A DNA stretch of 64,000 nt, from NCBI RefSeq assembly GCF_017654485.1, contig NZ_CP061094.1, positions 1 through 64,000 of the forward strand, in the 5' to 3' direction. The stretch's first letter is position 1; each line of letters begins with the position of its first letter. The position numbers and the translations under genes are program-made. Origin of the DNA: Roseomonas marmotae (GTDB taxonomy: Bacteria; Pseudomonadota; Alphaproteobacteria; Acetobacterales; Acetobacteraceae). Positions 55,223-64,000 of the stretch are shown one piece after another. The notes beneath the pieces are model-generated. The model worked only from the letters and a program-made list of their open reading frames with translations. It ran no database searches and was not told the DNA's origin.

Positions 55223-55915
55223 ATGACCTTCCTGCTCGAACCTGCGCCGAAAATCATCACCTTCGACTGCTACGGGACGCTCGTGCAGTGGTACGAGGTG
55301 CTGCTTCGTGAGATCAGGTCGATCCTTGACGATCAAGGGCGGGATGGTTCGGAAGCGGGCAGGCTGCTCGATACCTTCTCACAGCACTCGCGGCGCCTGG
55401 AGGCGGAGCGACCCCACCGGCTCTACAAGGACATCTTGCGAACCGGTTTCCGCGCCGCCCTGCAGGAGCACGCCATCGCCCCAAGCGAAGGAATGGTGGA
55501 GCGGCTTGCGGCCGCTATCCCGACCATGGGCCCGCATCCCGAGGTGCCGGGGGCGCTGCGGAGGCTGCGCGAAGGCTATAAGCTCGCGATCTTCACGAAC
55601 TCGGATGAGGATCTCATTGCCCGGAACGTGGCGCGGATCGGTGTTCCCTTCGACTATGTCATCACGGCCGAGCGGGCAGGGGCCTACAAGCCTTCCCGGC
55701 AGATCTTCGAATATGCCTACCGCATGATGGGCGTGACGAAGGAGGAGACAGTTCACGTCGCCATGGGCATGTTCCTCGACATGAAGGCCTGCCACGAACT
55801 TGGTGTGCGGGGAATATGGGTGAACCGGTTGGGGCAGGTCGGAAACCCGGAGTGGCTTCCCTACGCCGAGGTCCCGGACCTCGACGGAGCCGCGGCGCTC
55901 CTCCTGCCACCGTGA
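55223..55915 (+). CDS. HAD-superfamily hydrolase, haloacid dehalogenase type II-like
   Basis: A 230-residue HAD hydrolase. Motif I is TFDCYGTLVQW with the nucleophilic aspartate near residue 16. Motif II is IFTNSDEDL, the motif III lysine lies in AGAYKPSRQIFEYAY, and VAMGMFLDMKACHELGVRGI corresponds to motif IV, although the usual acidic pair is reduced. Closest in layout to L-2-haloacid dehalogenases, but many such proteins are phosphatases. The ATG at 55223 starts just before the domain; a longer start at 55190 adds no family sequence. Confidence 0.83.
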   Translation: MTFLLEPAPKIITFDCYGTLVQWYEVLLREIRSILDDQGRDGSEAGRLLDTFSQHSRRLEAERPHRLYKDILRTGFRAALQEHAIAPSEGMVERLAAAIPTMGPHPEVPGALRRLREGYKLAIFTNSDEDLIARNVARIGVPFDYVITAERAGAYKPSRQIFEYAYRMMGVTKEETVHVAMGMFLDMKACHELGVRGIWVNRLGQVGNPEWLPYAEVPDLDGAAALLLPP

Positions 55916-56468
55916 AGCTGGTTTGGCTTCAGGCTGGATCCATGTCTCTCAACGCGCTCGACGGAATGTCAGCCGTACTCCGAGCGGAAGAGCCATTCAC
56001 GCATTCGTTTTCAGCCAGGGCTGCCCGCCCATCTTCGGATCTGGCCATGGCGGATGTGTACACGTTCCGGCCATAGGGACGGGATCGCCGCATGCCCGAA
56101 AGCGGACGGGGTTGCTCGGGTGGCATATGCCCGAGTTGGCTGGAGGGGACACAGATGACGTCATGCTCCGTCCGCCGCGCCTGCTGAACTTCCTTCGGCA
56201 TGTCCATGATGCCCGTGGAACGCATAGTGAAGTTCCAGGTGTCCGGTCAAAAAACCGGAATCCGTCGTTATTTATAAGAACCGAGTATGATTCGGTGTAG
56301 GGCATTGCTCTTTTGTAAGAAATCATCTTCAGAAATCGCCCATAAATCGATAAATCCACCGCTTCACCAGAAGATGATAACCTTGGCGGCAAAATACCGT
56401 CCTAGTCTTCGACAAAAGGAGAAAACGGAAGCCCGAAGAACGCTTCCGAAGAAATCAGGGGAAATGAA
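55916..56468 (+). promoter_or_regulatory. Intergenic region with AT-rich control-like segment
   Basis: No gene is recognised. From about 56225 to 56468 the sequence becomes clearly A/T-rich compared with its surroundings. It contains two small stems: TCCGGT/ACCGGA at 56242-56259 and ACCGA/TCGGT around 56280-56295. It immediately precedes the Rieske-PQQ-molybdenum hydroxylase operon, so it probably holds its promoter. Confidence 0.45.
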
Positions 56469-57116
56469 GTGAACTCATCTCGGAATCCTGGCCGCTGCTG
56501 CGCGTGTGACGAAGCCGGGCCTTTGGCCGAGGAGGAGCGGGTTACGGCAGGTTATTCCAGTAAAAGGCGAGGTCTTCTCTCCGGGTCGGCCGGGCTGGTC
56601 ATTGGCGGGCTGGGCCGGCGGGCGGCCGCGCAGGAGCAATCCCCCGCCGCGCGCGCGCGGCCCGAGAAGGGCGACAGGCTGGTCTTTGTCTCCGGGAAGA
56701 AGGCGGGACAGACGATCCAGCTCAGCGACATCACGCAGGGCGATCCGCAGGTGCTGGCCTGGGCGATGGAGCCCGGGACAGGCGTCATCCGCAATGCCTC
56801 GCGCCTCAACCAGGTCCTCCTGCTGAGGGTGGAGCCTTCGGAACTTCAGGAAGAGACCCGCGGGCGCTCGGCGGAGGGCGTGGTGGCCTATTCGGCCATC
56901 TGTACTCATGCGCAATGCGCGGTGACGGAGTGGCGCCAGACGAAGAGTGCGCTGCATTGCCCGTGTCACGCTTCCGAGTTCGACCCCTTCGCCGGCGGCA
57001 AGGTGGTGGGAGGGCCAGCCCTGCGAGCCCTTCCGGCCCTGCCGCTTGGTCTGGAGGGCGACCTGCTGGTCGTTGCCGGCCGGTTCACAGGGCGGGTTGG
57101 CTTCTCGCAAAGCTGA
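56469..57116 (+). CDS. Exported Rieske 2Fe-2S protein
   Basis: A 215-residue protein with a twin-arginine-like signal (SKRRGLLSGSAGLVIGG near residues 30-47) and a C-terminal Rieske domain. The cluster ligands are CTHAQC near residue 145 and CPCHASEFDPFAGG near residue 164. It is not the bc1-complex protein (the family sequence and neighbours differ) and resembles Rieske proteins that accompany periplasmic dehydrogenases. GTG at 56469 is the listed start. It is 57 bases upstream of the PQQ dehydrogenase and may relay its electrons or those of the molybdenum hydroxylase. Confidence 0.86.
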   Translation: MNSSRNPGRCCACDEAGPLAEEERVTAGYSSKRRGLLSGSAGLVIGGLGRRAAAQEQSPAARARPEKGDRLVFVSGKKAGQTIQLSDITQGDPQVLAWAMEPGTGVIRNASRLNQVLLLRVEPSELQEETRGRSAEGVVAYSAICTHAQCAVTEWRQTKSALHCPCHASEFDPFAGGKVVGGPALRALPALPLGLEGDLLVVAGRFTGRVGFSQS

Positions 57117-57173
57117 AGCCGGCCCTCCGCCTCAAACAACAAACTCGCCTGGCCAGGTGAGGAAGGAAGAAAA

Positions 57174-58991
57174 GTGATGAGGAAGCAGTTCAGGACGGCG
57201 TTGCTTGGCGCGGTCGCCGGCATCACGCTTTCCGCAGGCGCCTGGGCGCAGCAGTCGCAAGGCGGCGCCACGCCGGTCACGCCGGTGCCCGCGCCGTCGG
57301 AGCGGTCCGGGACGCAGCAGGCGCGGCCTGCGCGGCCCTACAACCCCGTGACCGACCAGCGCCTGCAATCTCCCGAACCGCGTAACTGGCTGATGTACCG
57401 CCGGACCTATGACGGCCAGGGTTTCAGCCCGCTCGACCAGATCAATGCCGGGAACGTGCAGGATCTGGTGCCGGTCTGGACTTATTCGACAGGCGTGCTG
57501 GAAGGGCACCAGTCGCCGCCCATCGTCAATGACGGCATCATGTTCATCACCACGCCACAGGCGCAGGTGATCGCCCTGGACGTGAAGACAGGCGACCAGA
57601 TCTGGAACTACAAGCGGCAGTTGCCGGAAGACCTGACGCAGCTCCACCCGACCAATCGCGGCGTCGCGCTCTATGGCGACCGGGTCTATCTCGCGACCGT
57701 GGATGCCTATCTGGTGGCGCTGGATGCGAAGACAGGCACCGAGATCTGGGCGAAGAAGGTCGAGGATTACCAGAAAGGCCATTACATGACGCTGGCGCCG
57801 CTGGTCGCCCGCGGCAAGGTGATGGTCGGCGGCTCCGGCGGCGAGTTCGGCGTGCGCGGCTACATCGCGGCCTTTGACGCGGGTACCGGAGAGGAAGCCT
57901 GGCGCACCTACACCGTGCCCGGCCCGGGCGAGCCAGGCCATGATACCTGGCAGAGCGGGTGGGAAACCGGCGGCGCCCCGGTATGGCTGACAGGGCACTA
58001 CGACCCGCAGCTCAACCTGGCCTATTGGGGCACGGGCAATGCCGCGCCCTGGATGGGCGATGCCAGGCCCGGCGACAATCTTCACACCAGTTCGGTTCTC
58101 GCCCTGAACCCCGACGATGGCAAGATCCGCGCCCATCATCAGTACCACTGGAACGACAGCTGGGACTGGGATGAGGTCAGCGCACCCATCCTGATGGATG
58201 TGGAACGCGGCGGACGCACCATTCCCGCCCTCGTGCATCCCGCGCGCAATGGCTATCTCTGGACCCTCGAACGGGCGCCGGACCGCATCGGCTTCCTCTC
58301 CGGCGTGCCCTTCGTGCAGCAGGATGTCTTCGCGAGCCTGGACCCCAAGACGGGGCGCCCGACCTATAATCAGGCGCGCAAGCCGCGCCTGGAGCAGCGC
58401 GTGGAATTCTGCCCCTCGCTCTGGGGTGGCAAGGACTGGCCGCCGGCGGCCTACAGCCCGCAGACGCGCCTGGTCTACATCCCGGCCAATGAAAATCTCT
58501 GCGGCTCGCTCAGCGGGCACCGCATGGACTACGTGCCGGGGCAGCTCTTCCTGGGGGCGGGCATCGAGGATATCGGCATGTCCCTCCGGCCGAACGCCCC
58601 TCATATCGGCGAGCTTCAGGCCTGGGACATGGCGACGAACCGCAAGGTGTGGTCGCATCCTTTCCCGAATTCCCAGCTCTGGGGACCGGTCCTGGCGACA
58701 GGCGGTGGCCTGGTCTTCACCGGCGGCACCAATGACCGGATGTTCCGCGCTTTCGACGCGAAGACGGGGCAGCAGCTCTGGCAGATCCGTACCAATTCCG
58801 GCGTCACGGGCGTGCCGACCTCCTTCGAGGTGGACGGGACCCAGTACATCGCCGTCCAGTCCGGTTGGGGCGTCGACGCGCAGCGCATGCAGGAGAAGCT
58901 CTTCGAGATCGATCCGGTGCGCTTCCGCCGGGATGTGCCGCAGGGCGGCGTCGTCTGGGTTTTCGCTCTGAAGCAGCGGGCTCAGCAATAG
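57174..58991 (+). CDS. PQQ-dependent alcohol dehydrogenase, predicted lanthanide type
   Basis: A 605-residue periplasmic quinoprotein with signal peptide ([17 protein letters not shown]) and beta-propeller W-motifs ([36 protein letters not shown]). The catalytic region reads SWDWDEV: Asp331, expected catalytic, is followed two residues later by Asp333. This pair distinguishes lanthanide-using XoxF/ExaF-type enzymes from calcium MxaF types, which have Ala at the second position. The adjacent-cysteine disulfide of MxaF is not visible. No fused cytochrome domain is present. Substrate unknown. Confidence 0.9.
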   Translation: MMRKQFRTALLGAVAGITLSAGAWAQQSQGGATPVTPVPAPSERSGTQQARPARPYNPVTDQRLQSPEPRNWLMYRRTYDGQGFSPLDQINAGNVQDLVPVWTYSTGVLEGHQSPPIVNDGIMFITTPQAQVIALDVKTGDQIWNYKRQLPEDLTQLHPTNRGVALYGDRVYLATVDAYLVALDAKTGTEIWAKKVEDYQKGHYMTLAPLVARGKVMVGGSGGEFGVRGYIAAFDAGTGEEAWRTYTVPGPGEPGHDTWQSGWETGGAPVWLTGHYDPQLNLAYWGTGNAAPWMGDARPGDNLHTSSVLALNPDDGKIRAHHQYHWNDSWDWDEVSAPILMDVERGGRTIPALVHPARNGYLWTLERAPDRIGFLSGVPFVQQDVFASLDPKTGRPTYNQARKPRLEQRVEFCPSLWGGKDWPPAAYSPQTRLVYIPANENLCGSLSGHRMDYVPGQLFLGAGIEDIGMSLRPNAPHIGELQAWDMATNRKVWSHPFPNSQLWGPVLATGGGLVFTGGTNDRMFRAFDAKTGQQLWQIRTNSGVTGVPTSFEVDGTQYIAVQSGWGVDAQRMQEKLFEIDPVRFRRDVPQGGVVWVFALKQRAQQ

Positions 58992-59038
58992 GCCTGTCTT
59001 CCCGTCAATGGCCAGCAGAGCAGAAGGAGTTCGCGACG

Positions 59039-59494
59039 ATGGTGACGCTTCAAATCAACGGTGAAAGCCGCTCCTACGACGGCGATCCCGCCATGCCCCT
59101 GTTGTGGTACCTGCGCGATATCCTGGCCTTGACGGGAACCAAGTTCGGCTGCGGGCAGGCGCTGTGCGGCGCCTGTACCGTGCATGTGAATGGCGAGGCC
59201 ACGCGGTCCTGCCAGACCGCGATGGGCGACCTGGAAGGCGGTGCCGTCCTCACCGTCGAGGGCCTCAGCCCCGACGGAAGCCATCCGCTGCAGCGCGCAT
59301 GGCGTGCCATGGGGGTGCCGCAATGCGGCTACTGCCAGACCGGGCAGATCATGCAGGCCGCGGCGCTGCTGAAGACCACGCCCAACCCGACGGACGAGGA
59401 CATCGACACCGCGATGTCCGGCAATATCTGCCGGTGCGGCACCTATCAGCGCATCCGGGCGGCCATCAAGGCCGCCGCCCAGGGGGAGGTGTGA
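59039..59494 (+). CDS. 2Fe-2S small subunit of molybdenum hydroxylase (IorA-like), PQQ operon
   Basis: A 151-residue two-cluster electron-transfer subunit. [17 protein letters not shown] with the fourth cysteine in TRSCQTAMG gives the plant-type cluster. [14 protein letters not shown] and [15 protein letters not shown] give the second. The ATG at 59039 ([10 protein letters not shown]) follows AAGGAG; upstream in-frame sequence belongs to the end of the PQQ gene region. It is a paralogue of the 41030-41491 subunit. It lies one base before its large-subunit partner. Confidence 0.92.
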   Translation: MVTLQINGESRSYDGDPAMPLLWYLRDILALTGTKFGCGQALCGACTVHVNGEATRSCQTAMGDLEGGAVLTVEGLSPDGSHPLQRAWRAMGVPQCGYCQTGQIMQAAALLKTTPNPTDEDIDTAMSGNICRCGTYQRIRAAIKAAAQGEV

Positions 59495-59495
59495 C

Positions 59496-61784
59496 ATGGC
59501 CATCTCCATCATCGCCAAGGCCAGCCGCCGCGACATCCTCAGAGGCGCCCTGGCCGCGGGCGGGCTCGTCCTCGCCCTCCGCATCCTTCCCGCCAGGGCG
59601 GTCGAGGCGCCGGAGCCGAAATTCGGCGCCGATGCCATGCCGCATGGCACGACCAACGATCCGCTGGCCTTTGTTTCCATCGCCCCCGACGGCAGCGTGA
59701 CCATCATCTGCCATCGCTCGGAGATGGGCCAGGGTGTCCGCACCAGCATGCCCATGATCGTGGCGGATGAGCTGGAAGCTGACTGGGCACGGGTGAAGGT
59801 CGCCCAGGCACCGGGCGACGAGCCGCGCTTCGGCAACCAGGACACGGATGGCTCGCGCAGCACGCGGCACTTCCTGCTGCCGATGCGCGAATGCGGCGCC
59901 GCGGCGCGCATGATGCTGGAAAGCGCGGCCGCGGCCCGCTGGGGCGTGCCCGTCGGCGAGGTCGAGGCACGCGACCACCAGGTCCTGCACCGCCCGACCG
60001 GCCGCAGCTTCGGCTATGGCGATCTGGCGCAGCAGGCCGCGGCCCTGCCGGTGCCGAAGCGGGAGGATCTGCGGCTGAAGGAGGCTTCGGCCTTCCGCTA
60101 CATCGGCAAGGGCGGGCTGCCGCTGGTCGATGGCTTCGATATCACCACCGGCCGCGCCATATATGGCCAGGACATCGTCCTGCCGGAGATGCTGTTCGCC
60201 GTCATCGCGCGGCCGCCGGTCTTCGGCGGGAAAGTGACCTCGGTGGATGACAGCGAGGCGCTGAAGGTGCCTGGCGTGGTGCGGGTCGTGCAGGTGGAGG
60301 GCACGCCGCCTCCGGCGAAGTTCCAGCCTCTCGGCGGCGTCGCCGTCATCGCGCGCAACACCTGGGCGGCGATGCAGGGGCGTGAGGCGCTGAAGATCAC
60401 CTGGGATGACGGGCCGAACCGCTCCTATGACAGCACCACCTATGGCGAGAACCTGCGCCAGGTCGTGCGCCAGCCGGCCCGGCGGGTACGCGACGAGGGC
60501 GAGTTCAGCGATGCCATGGAGAAGGCGGACCGCAAGATCGAGGCCGAGTATTTCTCGCCGCATCTGGCGCATGCCCCCATGGAGCCGCCCGCGGCGGTGG
60601 TCCGCATCGCCGATGGCAAGGCGGAGATCTGGGCGCCGGCGCAGAGCCCCTATTCGGTCAGGGGCGAGGTGGCGAAGCGGCTCGAACTCAAGGAGGAGGA
60701 TGTCACCGTCAACGTGACGCTGCTGGGCGGCGGCTTCGGGCGCAAGTCGAAATGCGACTTCGCCATCGAGGCCGCGCTGCTGTCGAGGGAGATGGGCGGC
60801 GCGCCGGTGAAGGTGGTCTGGACCCGCGAGGACGACATCCGGAACGGCTACTACCACACGGTGCAGGCCGACCACCTGGAAGCCGGGCTGGATGCGAATG
60901 GCAAGGCCACGGCCTGGATGCAGCGCAGTGCCTTCCCCACCATTCTCTCGATCTTCGCGCCCGACCCGAAGCAGGGCGGGGCCTTCGAGATCGGCATGGG
61001 CCTGGTCGATACCCCCTTCGACATTCCCAACCTCCGGCTGGAGAATGGCGAGGCGGCGGCGCATACGCGGATCGGGTGGTTCCGCTCCGTGCTGAACATC
61101 CCGCATGTCTTCGCGATGCAGTCCTTCGCTGCCGAGTTGGCGCATGCCGTCGGCCGGGATCCGAAGGACTATCTGCTCGAACTGATCGGGCCGCCCCGCA
61201 TCGTGGAATTCACGGGACAGACGCAATACTGGAACTACAACGAGGACCCGCGCCTCTACCCCGTGGATGCCGGCCGCCTCCGGCGCGTGGTGGAACTCGC
61301 GGCCAAGGAAGCCGGCTGGGGCCGCCCGCTGCCGCCACGGCATGGGCTTGGCATCGCGGTGCACCGCAGCTTCGTCACCTATGTCGCCACGGTGGTGGAG
61401 GCGGCGGTGGATGAGCGCGGCAATCTCTCCGTGCCGCGGGTGGATATGGCGGTGGATTGCGGCTTCACGGTCAATCCGGAACGCGTCCGCGCGCAGATGG
61501 AAGGTGCCTGCGTCATGGGCATGAGCCTCGCGACCAAGAGTGCCATCACCTATGCCGAGGGCCGCGTGGAGCAATCGAACTTCCACGACTACGAGGTGTC
61601 GCGCATGGACGATGCGCCGCGCGAGGTGCGTGTGCATATCGTGCCGGCGGGCCTGGAGGTGCCTCCGGGCGGGGTCGGGGAGCCGGGGCTGCCGCCTTTC
61701 GCCCCGGCCCTGTGCAACGCCATCTTCGCCGCGACCGGCAAGCGTATCCGCCAGCTGCCGATCGGCGAGCAGCTGCGCACGTGA
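59496..61784 (+). CDS. Molybdopterin xanthine dehydrogenase-family large subunit (IorB-like), PQQ operon
   Basis: A 762-residue catalytic subunit with a twin-arginine signal ([20 protein letters not shown]). Molybdopterin-binding blocks are [40 protein letters not shown] and [14 protein letters not shown]. The catalytic glutamate lies in [17 protein letters not shown]. It resembles isoquinoline 1-oxidoreductase and aldehyde dehydrogenases that pass electrons to periplasmic carriers; the Rieske protein in this operon is a candidate acceptor. It is clearly diverged from the sox-linked homologue at 38836. Substrate unknown. Confidence 0.9.
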   Translation: MAISIIAKASRRDILRGALAAGGLVLALRILPARAVEAPEPKFGADAMPHGTTNDPLAFVSIAPDGSVTIICHRSEMGQGVRTSMPMIVADELEADWARVKVAQAPGDEPRFGNQDTDGSRSTRHFLLPMRECGAAARMMLESAAAARWGVPVGEVEARDHQVLHRPTGRSFGYGDLAQQAAALPVPKREDLRLKEASAFRYIGKGGLPLVDGFDITTGRAIYGQDIVLPEMLFAVIARPPVFGGKVTSVDDSEALKVPGVVRVVQVEGTPPPAKFQPLGGVAVIARNTWAAMQGREALKITWDDGPNRSYDSTTYGENLRQVVRQPARRVRDEGEFSDAMEKADRKIEAEYFSPHLAHAPMEPPAAVVRIADGKAEIWAPAQSPYSVRGEVAKRLELKEEDVTVNVTLLGGGFGRKSKCDFAIEAALLSREMGGAPVKVVWTREDDIRNGYYHTVQADHLEAGLDANGKATAWMQRSAFPTILSIFAPDPKQGGAFEIGMGLVDTPFDIPNLRLENGEAAAHTRIGWFRSVLNIPHVFAMQSFAAELAHAVGRDPKDYLLELIGPPRIVEFTGQTQYWNYNEDPRLYPVDAGRLRRVVELAAKEAGWGRPLPPRHGLGIAVHRSFVTYVATVVEAAVDERGNLSVPRVDMAVDCGFTVNPERVRAQMEGACVMGMSLATKSAITYAEGRVEQSNFHDYEVSRMDDAPREVRVHIVPAGLEVPPGGVGEPGLPPFAPALCNAIFAATGKRIRQLPIGEQLRT

Positions 61785-61795
61785 GGAAGCAGGGA

Positions 61796-62353
61796 ATGGG
61801 ACAGCCAGGATGGATGGCCGGGATGGCGCTGCTCGCCGGCCTGGCCATGCTTCCCCCCGCGGCGGTGGCCGCGGGGGATGAAGCGGCGACGGGCGAGGCT
61901 GCCTGCGGCGCCATCGCCCGCGCCGTGCACGAGATCGGCGCGGCGCGGCAGTTCCACTCGCGCATGGTCGCGCGCACGCCCGGCCGGCGGCGCCCGGTGG
62001 AGCAGGAGCGCTTCGTGCTGGGCGACGTGGTCTATGCCAATTCGCCCGGGGCGGGCCGCTGGATCAAGCTGCCCCTCACGGAAGCTGACCGCGATGCCCT
62101 GGAGGCCAGCTTCCTGGCCCATCCGCTGCAGAATTGCCGCGAGGAAGGCCGCCAGGACCTCGATGGCACGGCGGTCCGGCTCTTCAGCTACCAGCAGACC
62201 CTGCCTCGGGACGCGGGCGAGAGCGTCGCGCTGGGCCGCATCTGGATCGCCGAGGCGGATGGCCGGCCGCGCCGCTACGAGGGCCGGCATGGCGAGGTCA
62301 GCGTTCTGATGCTGTTCGACTACGAGAACATCGCCCCGCCTTTCAGGCAGTAG
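61796..62353 (+). CDS. Exported protein of unknown function in the PQQ/molybdenum operon
   Basis: A 185-residue protein with a signal peptide ([19 protein letters not shown]). The mature part has two cysteines ([20 protein letters not shown]) and a beta-rich end ([20 protein letters not shown]). I do not recognise a domain. The ATG at 61796 follows AGGAAGCAGGG and lies 11 bases after the hydroxylase stop, so it is the last gene of that operon. It may assist the dehydrogenase, but this is only contextual. Confidence 0.65.
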   Translation: MGQPGWMAGMALLAGLAMLPPAAVAAGDEAATGEAACGAIARAVHEIGAARQFHSRMVARTPGRRRPVEQERFVLGDVVYANSPGAGRWIKLPLTEADRDALEASFLAHPLQNCREEGRQDLDGTAVRLFSYQQTLPRDAGESVALGRIWIAEADGRPRRYEGRHGEVSVLMLFDYENIAPPFRQ

Positions 62354-62545
62354 GGCGATCCGCGCCGAGTTGGCCTGGCCTGCCACGGATGGCGGGCCGG
62401 GCCAGTGGTGGCCGCCTTCCTGACACAGCTACCATTCTCCGGCCATTCCAGGACCGCGACCCGGAAGAGGGTTGAGCGACCAGGCGATCGGCTTGGCGGC
62501 AACTGCCGGATGGCCATCCGGCGGGCATGCCGGCCCGCGCCGTGC

Positions 62546-63136
62546 TCAGCCGGGAAACGCCTGGGCGATGGCCTGGCCTGCGAGCCGCGCGGTGGCCAGG
62601 AGGCGGTTCAGGTCATGCCCGCCGCGGGCCTTGGCGGAAAGGCCGGTCATGGTGGTGCTGACGAAATCCGTCAGGCGCTCGGCCTCCTCCGGATGGCGGG
62701 CGGCGATGTAGCGGCGGATCATGTCCTCCGCCGCCGCATGGAAGGCGCGGGAGGCCTCACGCGCCTCGGGGTCGTTGCAGCGGGTGCCTTCCAGCACGAG
62801 GCAGCCGGCGGCGGCGGGATTGGCGGCGTAGCGGCGGGCGGCCTCCTCCAGCAGCGCCGCGAGGGCTTCGGCCACGGGGCGATCGGGGCGCAGGAGGTCG
62901 GAAAGGGGAATGGCCTCGGCGCCCGCATAGCGGTCGAGGACGCGGGCGTAGAGGCCGGCCTTGTTGCCAAAGGCGGCGTAGAAGCTGGGCGGATTGATGC
63001 CCAGGGCTTCGGTGACCTCCGCGACGCTGACGGCATCATAGCCGCGGGCGTGGAAGAGGCCCTGGGCGATGGCGACCGCCTGGTCCGGGTCGAAGCGACG
63101 GGGGCGGCCACGGGGCCGTGGTTTATTTGTAGTCAC
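62546..63136 (-). CDS. bdcR: BdcR, TetR-family repressor
   Basis: A 196-residue TetR-family regulator. The helix-turn-helix is in the first 60 residues (YDAVSVAEVTEALGINPPSF) and a ligand domain follows (AGCLVLEGTRCND; TDFVSTTMTGLSAKARGGHD). From memory the whole protein closely parallels Escherichia coli BdcR, and it is divergent from bdcA just as in that organism. The 74-base intergenic region should hold its operator and both promoters; I see no clean palindrome there. Confidence 0.88.
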   Translation of the reverse strand: MTTNKPRPRGRPRRFDPDQAVAIAQGLFHARGYDAVSVAEVTEALGINPPSFYAAFGNKAGLYARVLDRYAGAEAIPLSDLLRPDRPVAEALAALLEEAARRYAANPAAAGCLVLEGTRCNDPEAREASRAFHAAAEDMIRRYIAARHPEEAERLTDFVSTTMTGLSAKARGGHDLNRLLATARLAGQAIAQAFPG

Positions 63137-63210
63137 TGATACAAAATGCCTTGACCAAGCCTTCCTTGAGTTTATGTAGTGAATCCTAATTTAATTCTCA
63201 AGGAGGGCCT

Positions 63211-63924
63211 ATGGCCGCGTTTCAGGGAAAATCCGTTCTGGTGCTGGGCGGCAGCCGGGGAATCGGGGCGGCGATCGTGCGGCGCTTCGCGGCGGAAGGC
63301 GCGTCGGTGAGCTTCACCTATGCCGGGTCGCGTGAGGCGGCGGAGCAGCTCGCGGCCGAGACGGGCAGCAGGGCGGTGATGACCGACAGCGCGGACCGGG
63401 ACGCGGTGATCGCGCGGGTGCGCGAGAGCGGGCCGCTCGACGTGCTGGTGGTGAATGCCGGGATCGCCCTTTTCGGTGATGCCCTGGAACTCGATCCGGA
63501 CGCGATGGACCGGCTGATCCGGATCAATGTCCATGCCCCCTACCATGCCTCGGTCGAGGCGGCACGGCGGATGCCGGAGGGCGGGCGGATCATCGTCATC
63601 GGCTCCGTGAACGGGGACCGGATGCCCGTCCCGGGGATGGCGGCCTATGCGCTGAGCAAATCCGCCCTGCAGGGAATGGCGCGCGGGCTGGCGCGGGATT
63701 TCGGGCCGCGCGGCATCACGATCAACATCGTGCAGCCCGGGCCGATCGACACCGATGCCAATCCGGCGGAGGGGCCGATGAAGGACCTGATGCACAGCTT
63801 CATGGCCATCAAGCGCCATGGACGCCCCGAGGAAGTGGCGGGGATGGTGGCCTGGCTGGCCGGGCCGGAAGCCGGCTTCGTGACCGGCGCGATGCACACG
63901 ATCGACGGCGCATTCGGCGCCTAG
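63211..63924 (+). CDS. bdcA: BdcA-like short-chain dehydrogenase, c-di-GMP-binding biofilm dispersal type
   Basis: A 237-residue classical short-chain dehydrogenase. The NADP loop is GGSRGIG near residue 13, NAGIALFGDALEL follows, and the active site is AAYALSKSALQGMARGLARD. Length and near-complete sequence pattern (SVNGDRMPV, VQPGPIDTDANPA, GAMHTIDGAFGA) match E. coli BdcA as I recall it. BdcA is reported to bind c-di-GMP and promote biofilm dispersal. The ATG follows AAGGAGG. It is controlled presumably by the divergent BdcR. Confidence 0.9.
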   Translation: MAAFQGKSVLVLGGSRGIGAAIVRRFAAEGASVSFTYAGSREAAEQLAAETGSRAVMTDSADRDAVIARVRESGPLDVLVVNAGIALFGDALELDPDAMDRLIRINVHAPYHASVEAARRMPEGGRIIVIGSVNGDRMPVPGMAAYALSKSALQGMARGLARDFGPRGITINIVQPGPIDTDANPAEGPMKDLMHSFMAIKRHGRPEEVAGMVAWLAGPEAGFVTGAMHTIDGAFGA

Positions 63925-64000
63925 CATCAGGGGCCTGAAGCCGTCGGGACCGCGGCGGTTGGAACGGGGCGGGATGCCGTGGCGGCCGCCCCGCGAGGAC

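Noticed and set aside
1..64000. tRNA, rRNA or CRISPR arrays
   Set aside because: No spaced short direct-repeat array, cloverleaf-like tRNA or rRNA-like segment was noticed on either strand, though short tRNAs could be missed by eye.

Overview
The window looks like part of a secondary replicon (plasmid or chromid) of a high-GC alphaproteobacterium. Acetobacteraceae of the Roseomonas type is the best guess. It opens with repA and repB of a repABC-type partition system, with a parS-like palindrome inside repB. No repC follows: repB runs straight into a decayed IS5-family element, itself split by an IS110-family element. The lineage guess rests on gene content, codon use and GC content, not on a search.

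Layout. 1-2.3 kb: repAB. 2.3-4.4 kb: nested IS110/IS5. 4.5-7.7 kb: LysR regulator, quinone oxidoreductase and a small monooxygenase-like protein. 7.7-10.7 kb: two identical IS701-family copies around a 119-bp MITE-like segment. 11.6-19.4 kb: hopanoid genes hpnA-B-C-D-E-shc-hpnG, coupled by start/stop overlaps. 19.3-21.5 kb: hpnH and ispH on the other strand. 22-28.3 kb: a phosphonate module with PEP mutase fused to a nucleotidyltransferase, phosphonopyruvate decarboxylase, 2-aminoethylphosphonate (AEP) transaminase, an HpnL/UPF0104-type membrane protein, a CDP-alcohol phosphatidyltransferase and a second nucleotidyltransferase. 28.5-34.9 kb: ispA, a doubly frameshifted dxs, hpnN and mlaA.

35.3-41.5 kb: one tight minus-strand operon with a molybdenum hydroxylase pair, soxXYZA, a small cytochrome c and a flavocytochrome c sulfide dehydrogenase flavoprotein. 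42-44 kb: a secreted hydrolase and hpnM. The sox block and IS remnants therefore sit between hpnN-mlaA and hpnM, which are neighbours in many hopanoid loci. 44-45.5 kb: IS701 remnants. 45.6-52.9 kb: a CapA-type protein, a peptide-binding protein, a TPR/glycosyltransferase protein and an RTX metalloprotease. 53-55.9 kb: transposase remnants, a small secreted protein, a DUF488 protein and a HAD hydrolase. 56.5-62.4 kb: Rieske protein, PQQ dehydrogenase with a lanthanide-type Asp pair, a second molybdenum hydroxylase pair and a small exported protein. 62.5-63.9 kb: the bdcR/bdcA pair.

How the genes fit together. IspA, IspH and (if functional) Dxs supply isoprenoid precursor. HpnD, HpnC and HpnE make squalene, Shc cyclises it, HpnH and HpnG extend the side chain, and HpnN, HpnM and MlaA suggest lipid movement in the envelope. 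The phosphonate module inside this locus predicts CMP-AEP and an aminoethylphosphonate-headed lipid made by the CDP-alcohol transferase. I consider this the most interesting candidate for an undescribed system here. No tRNA, rRNA or CRISPR array was recognised.
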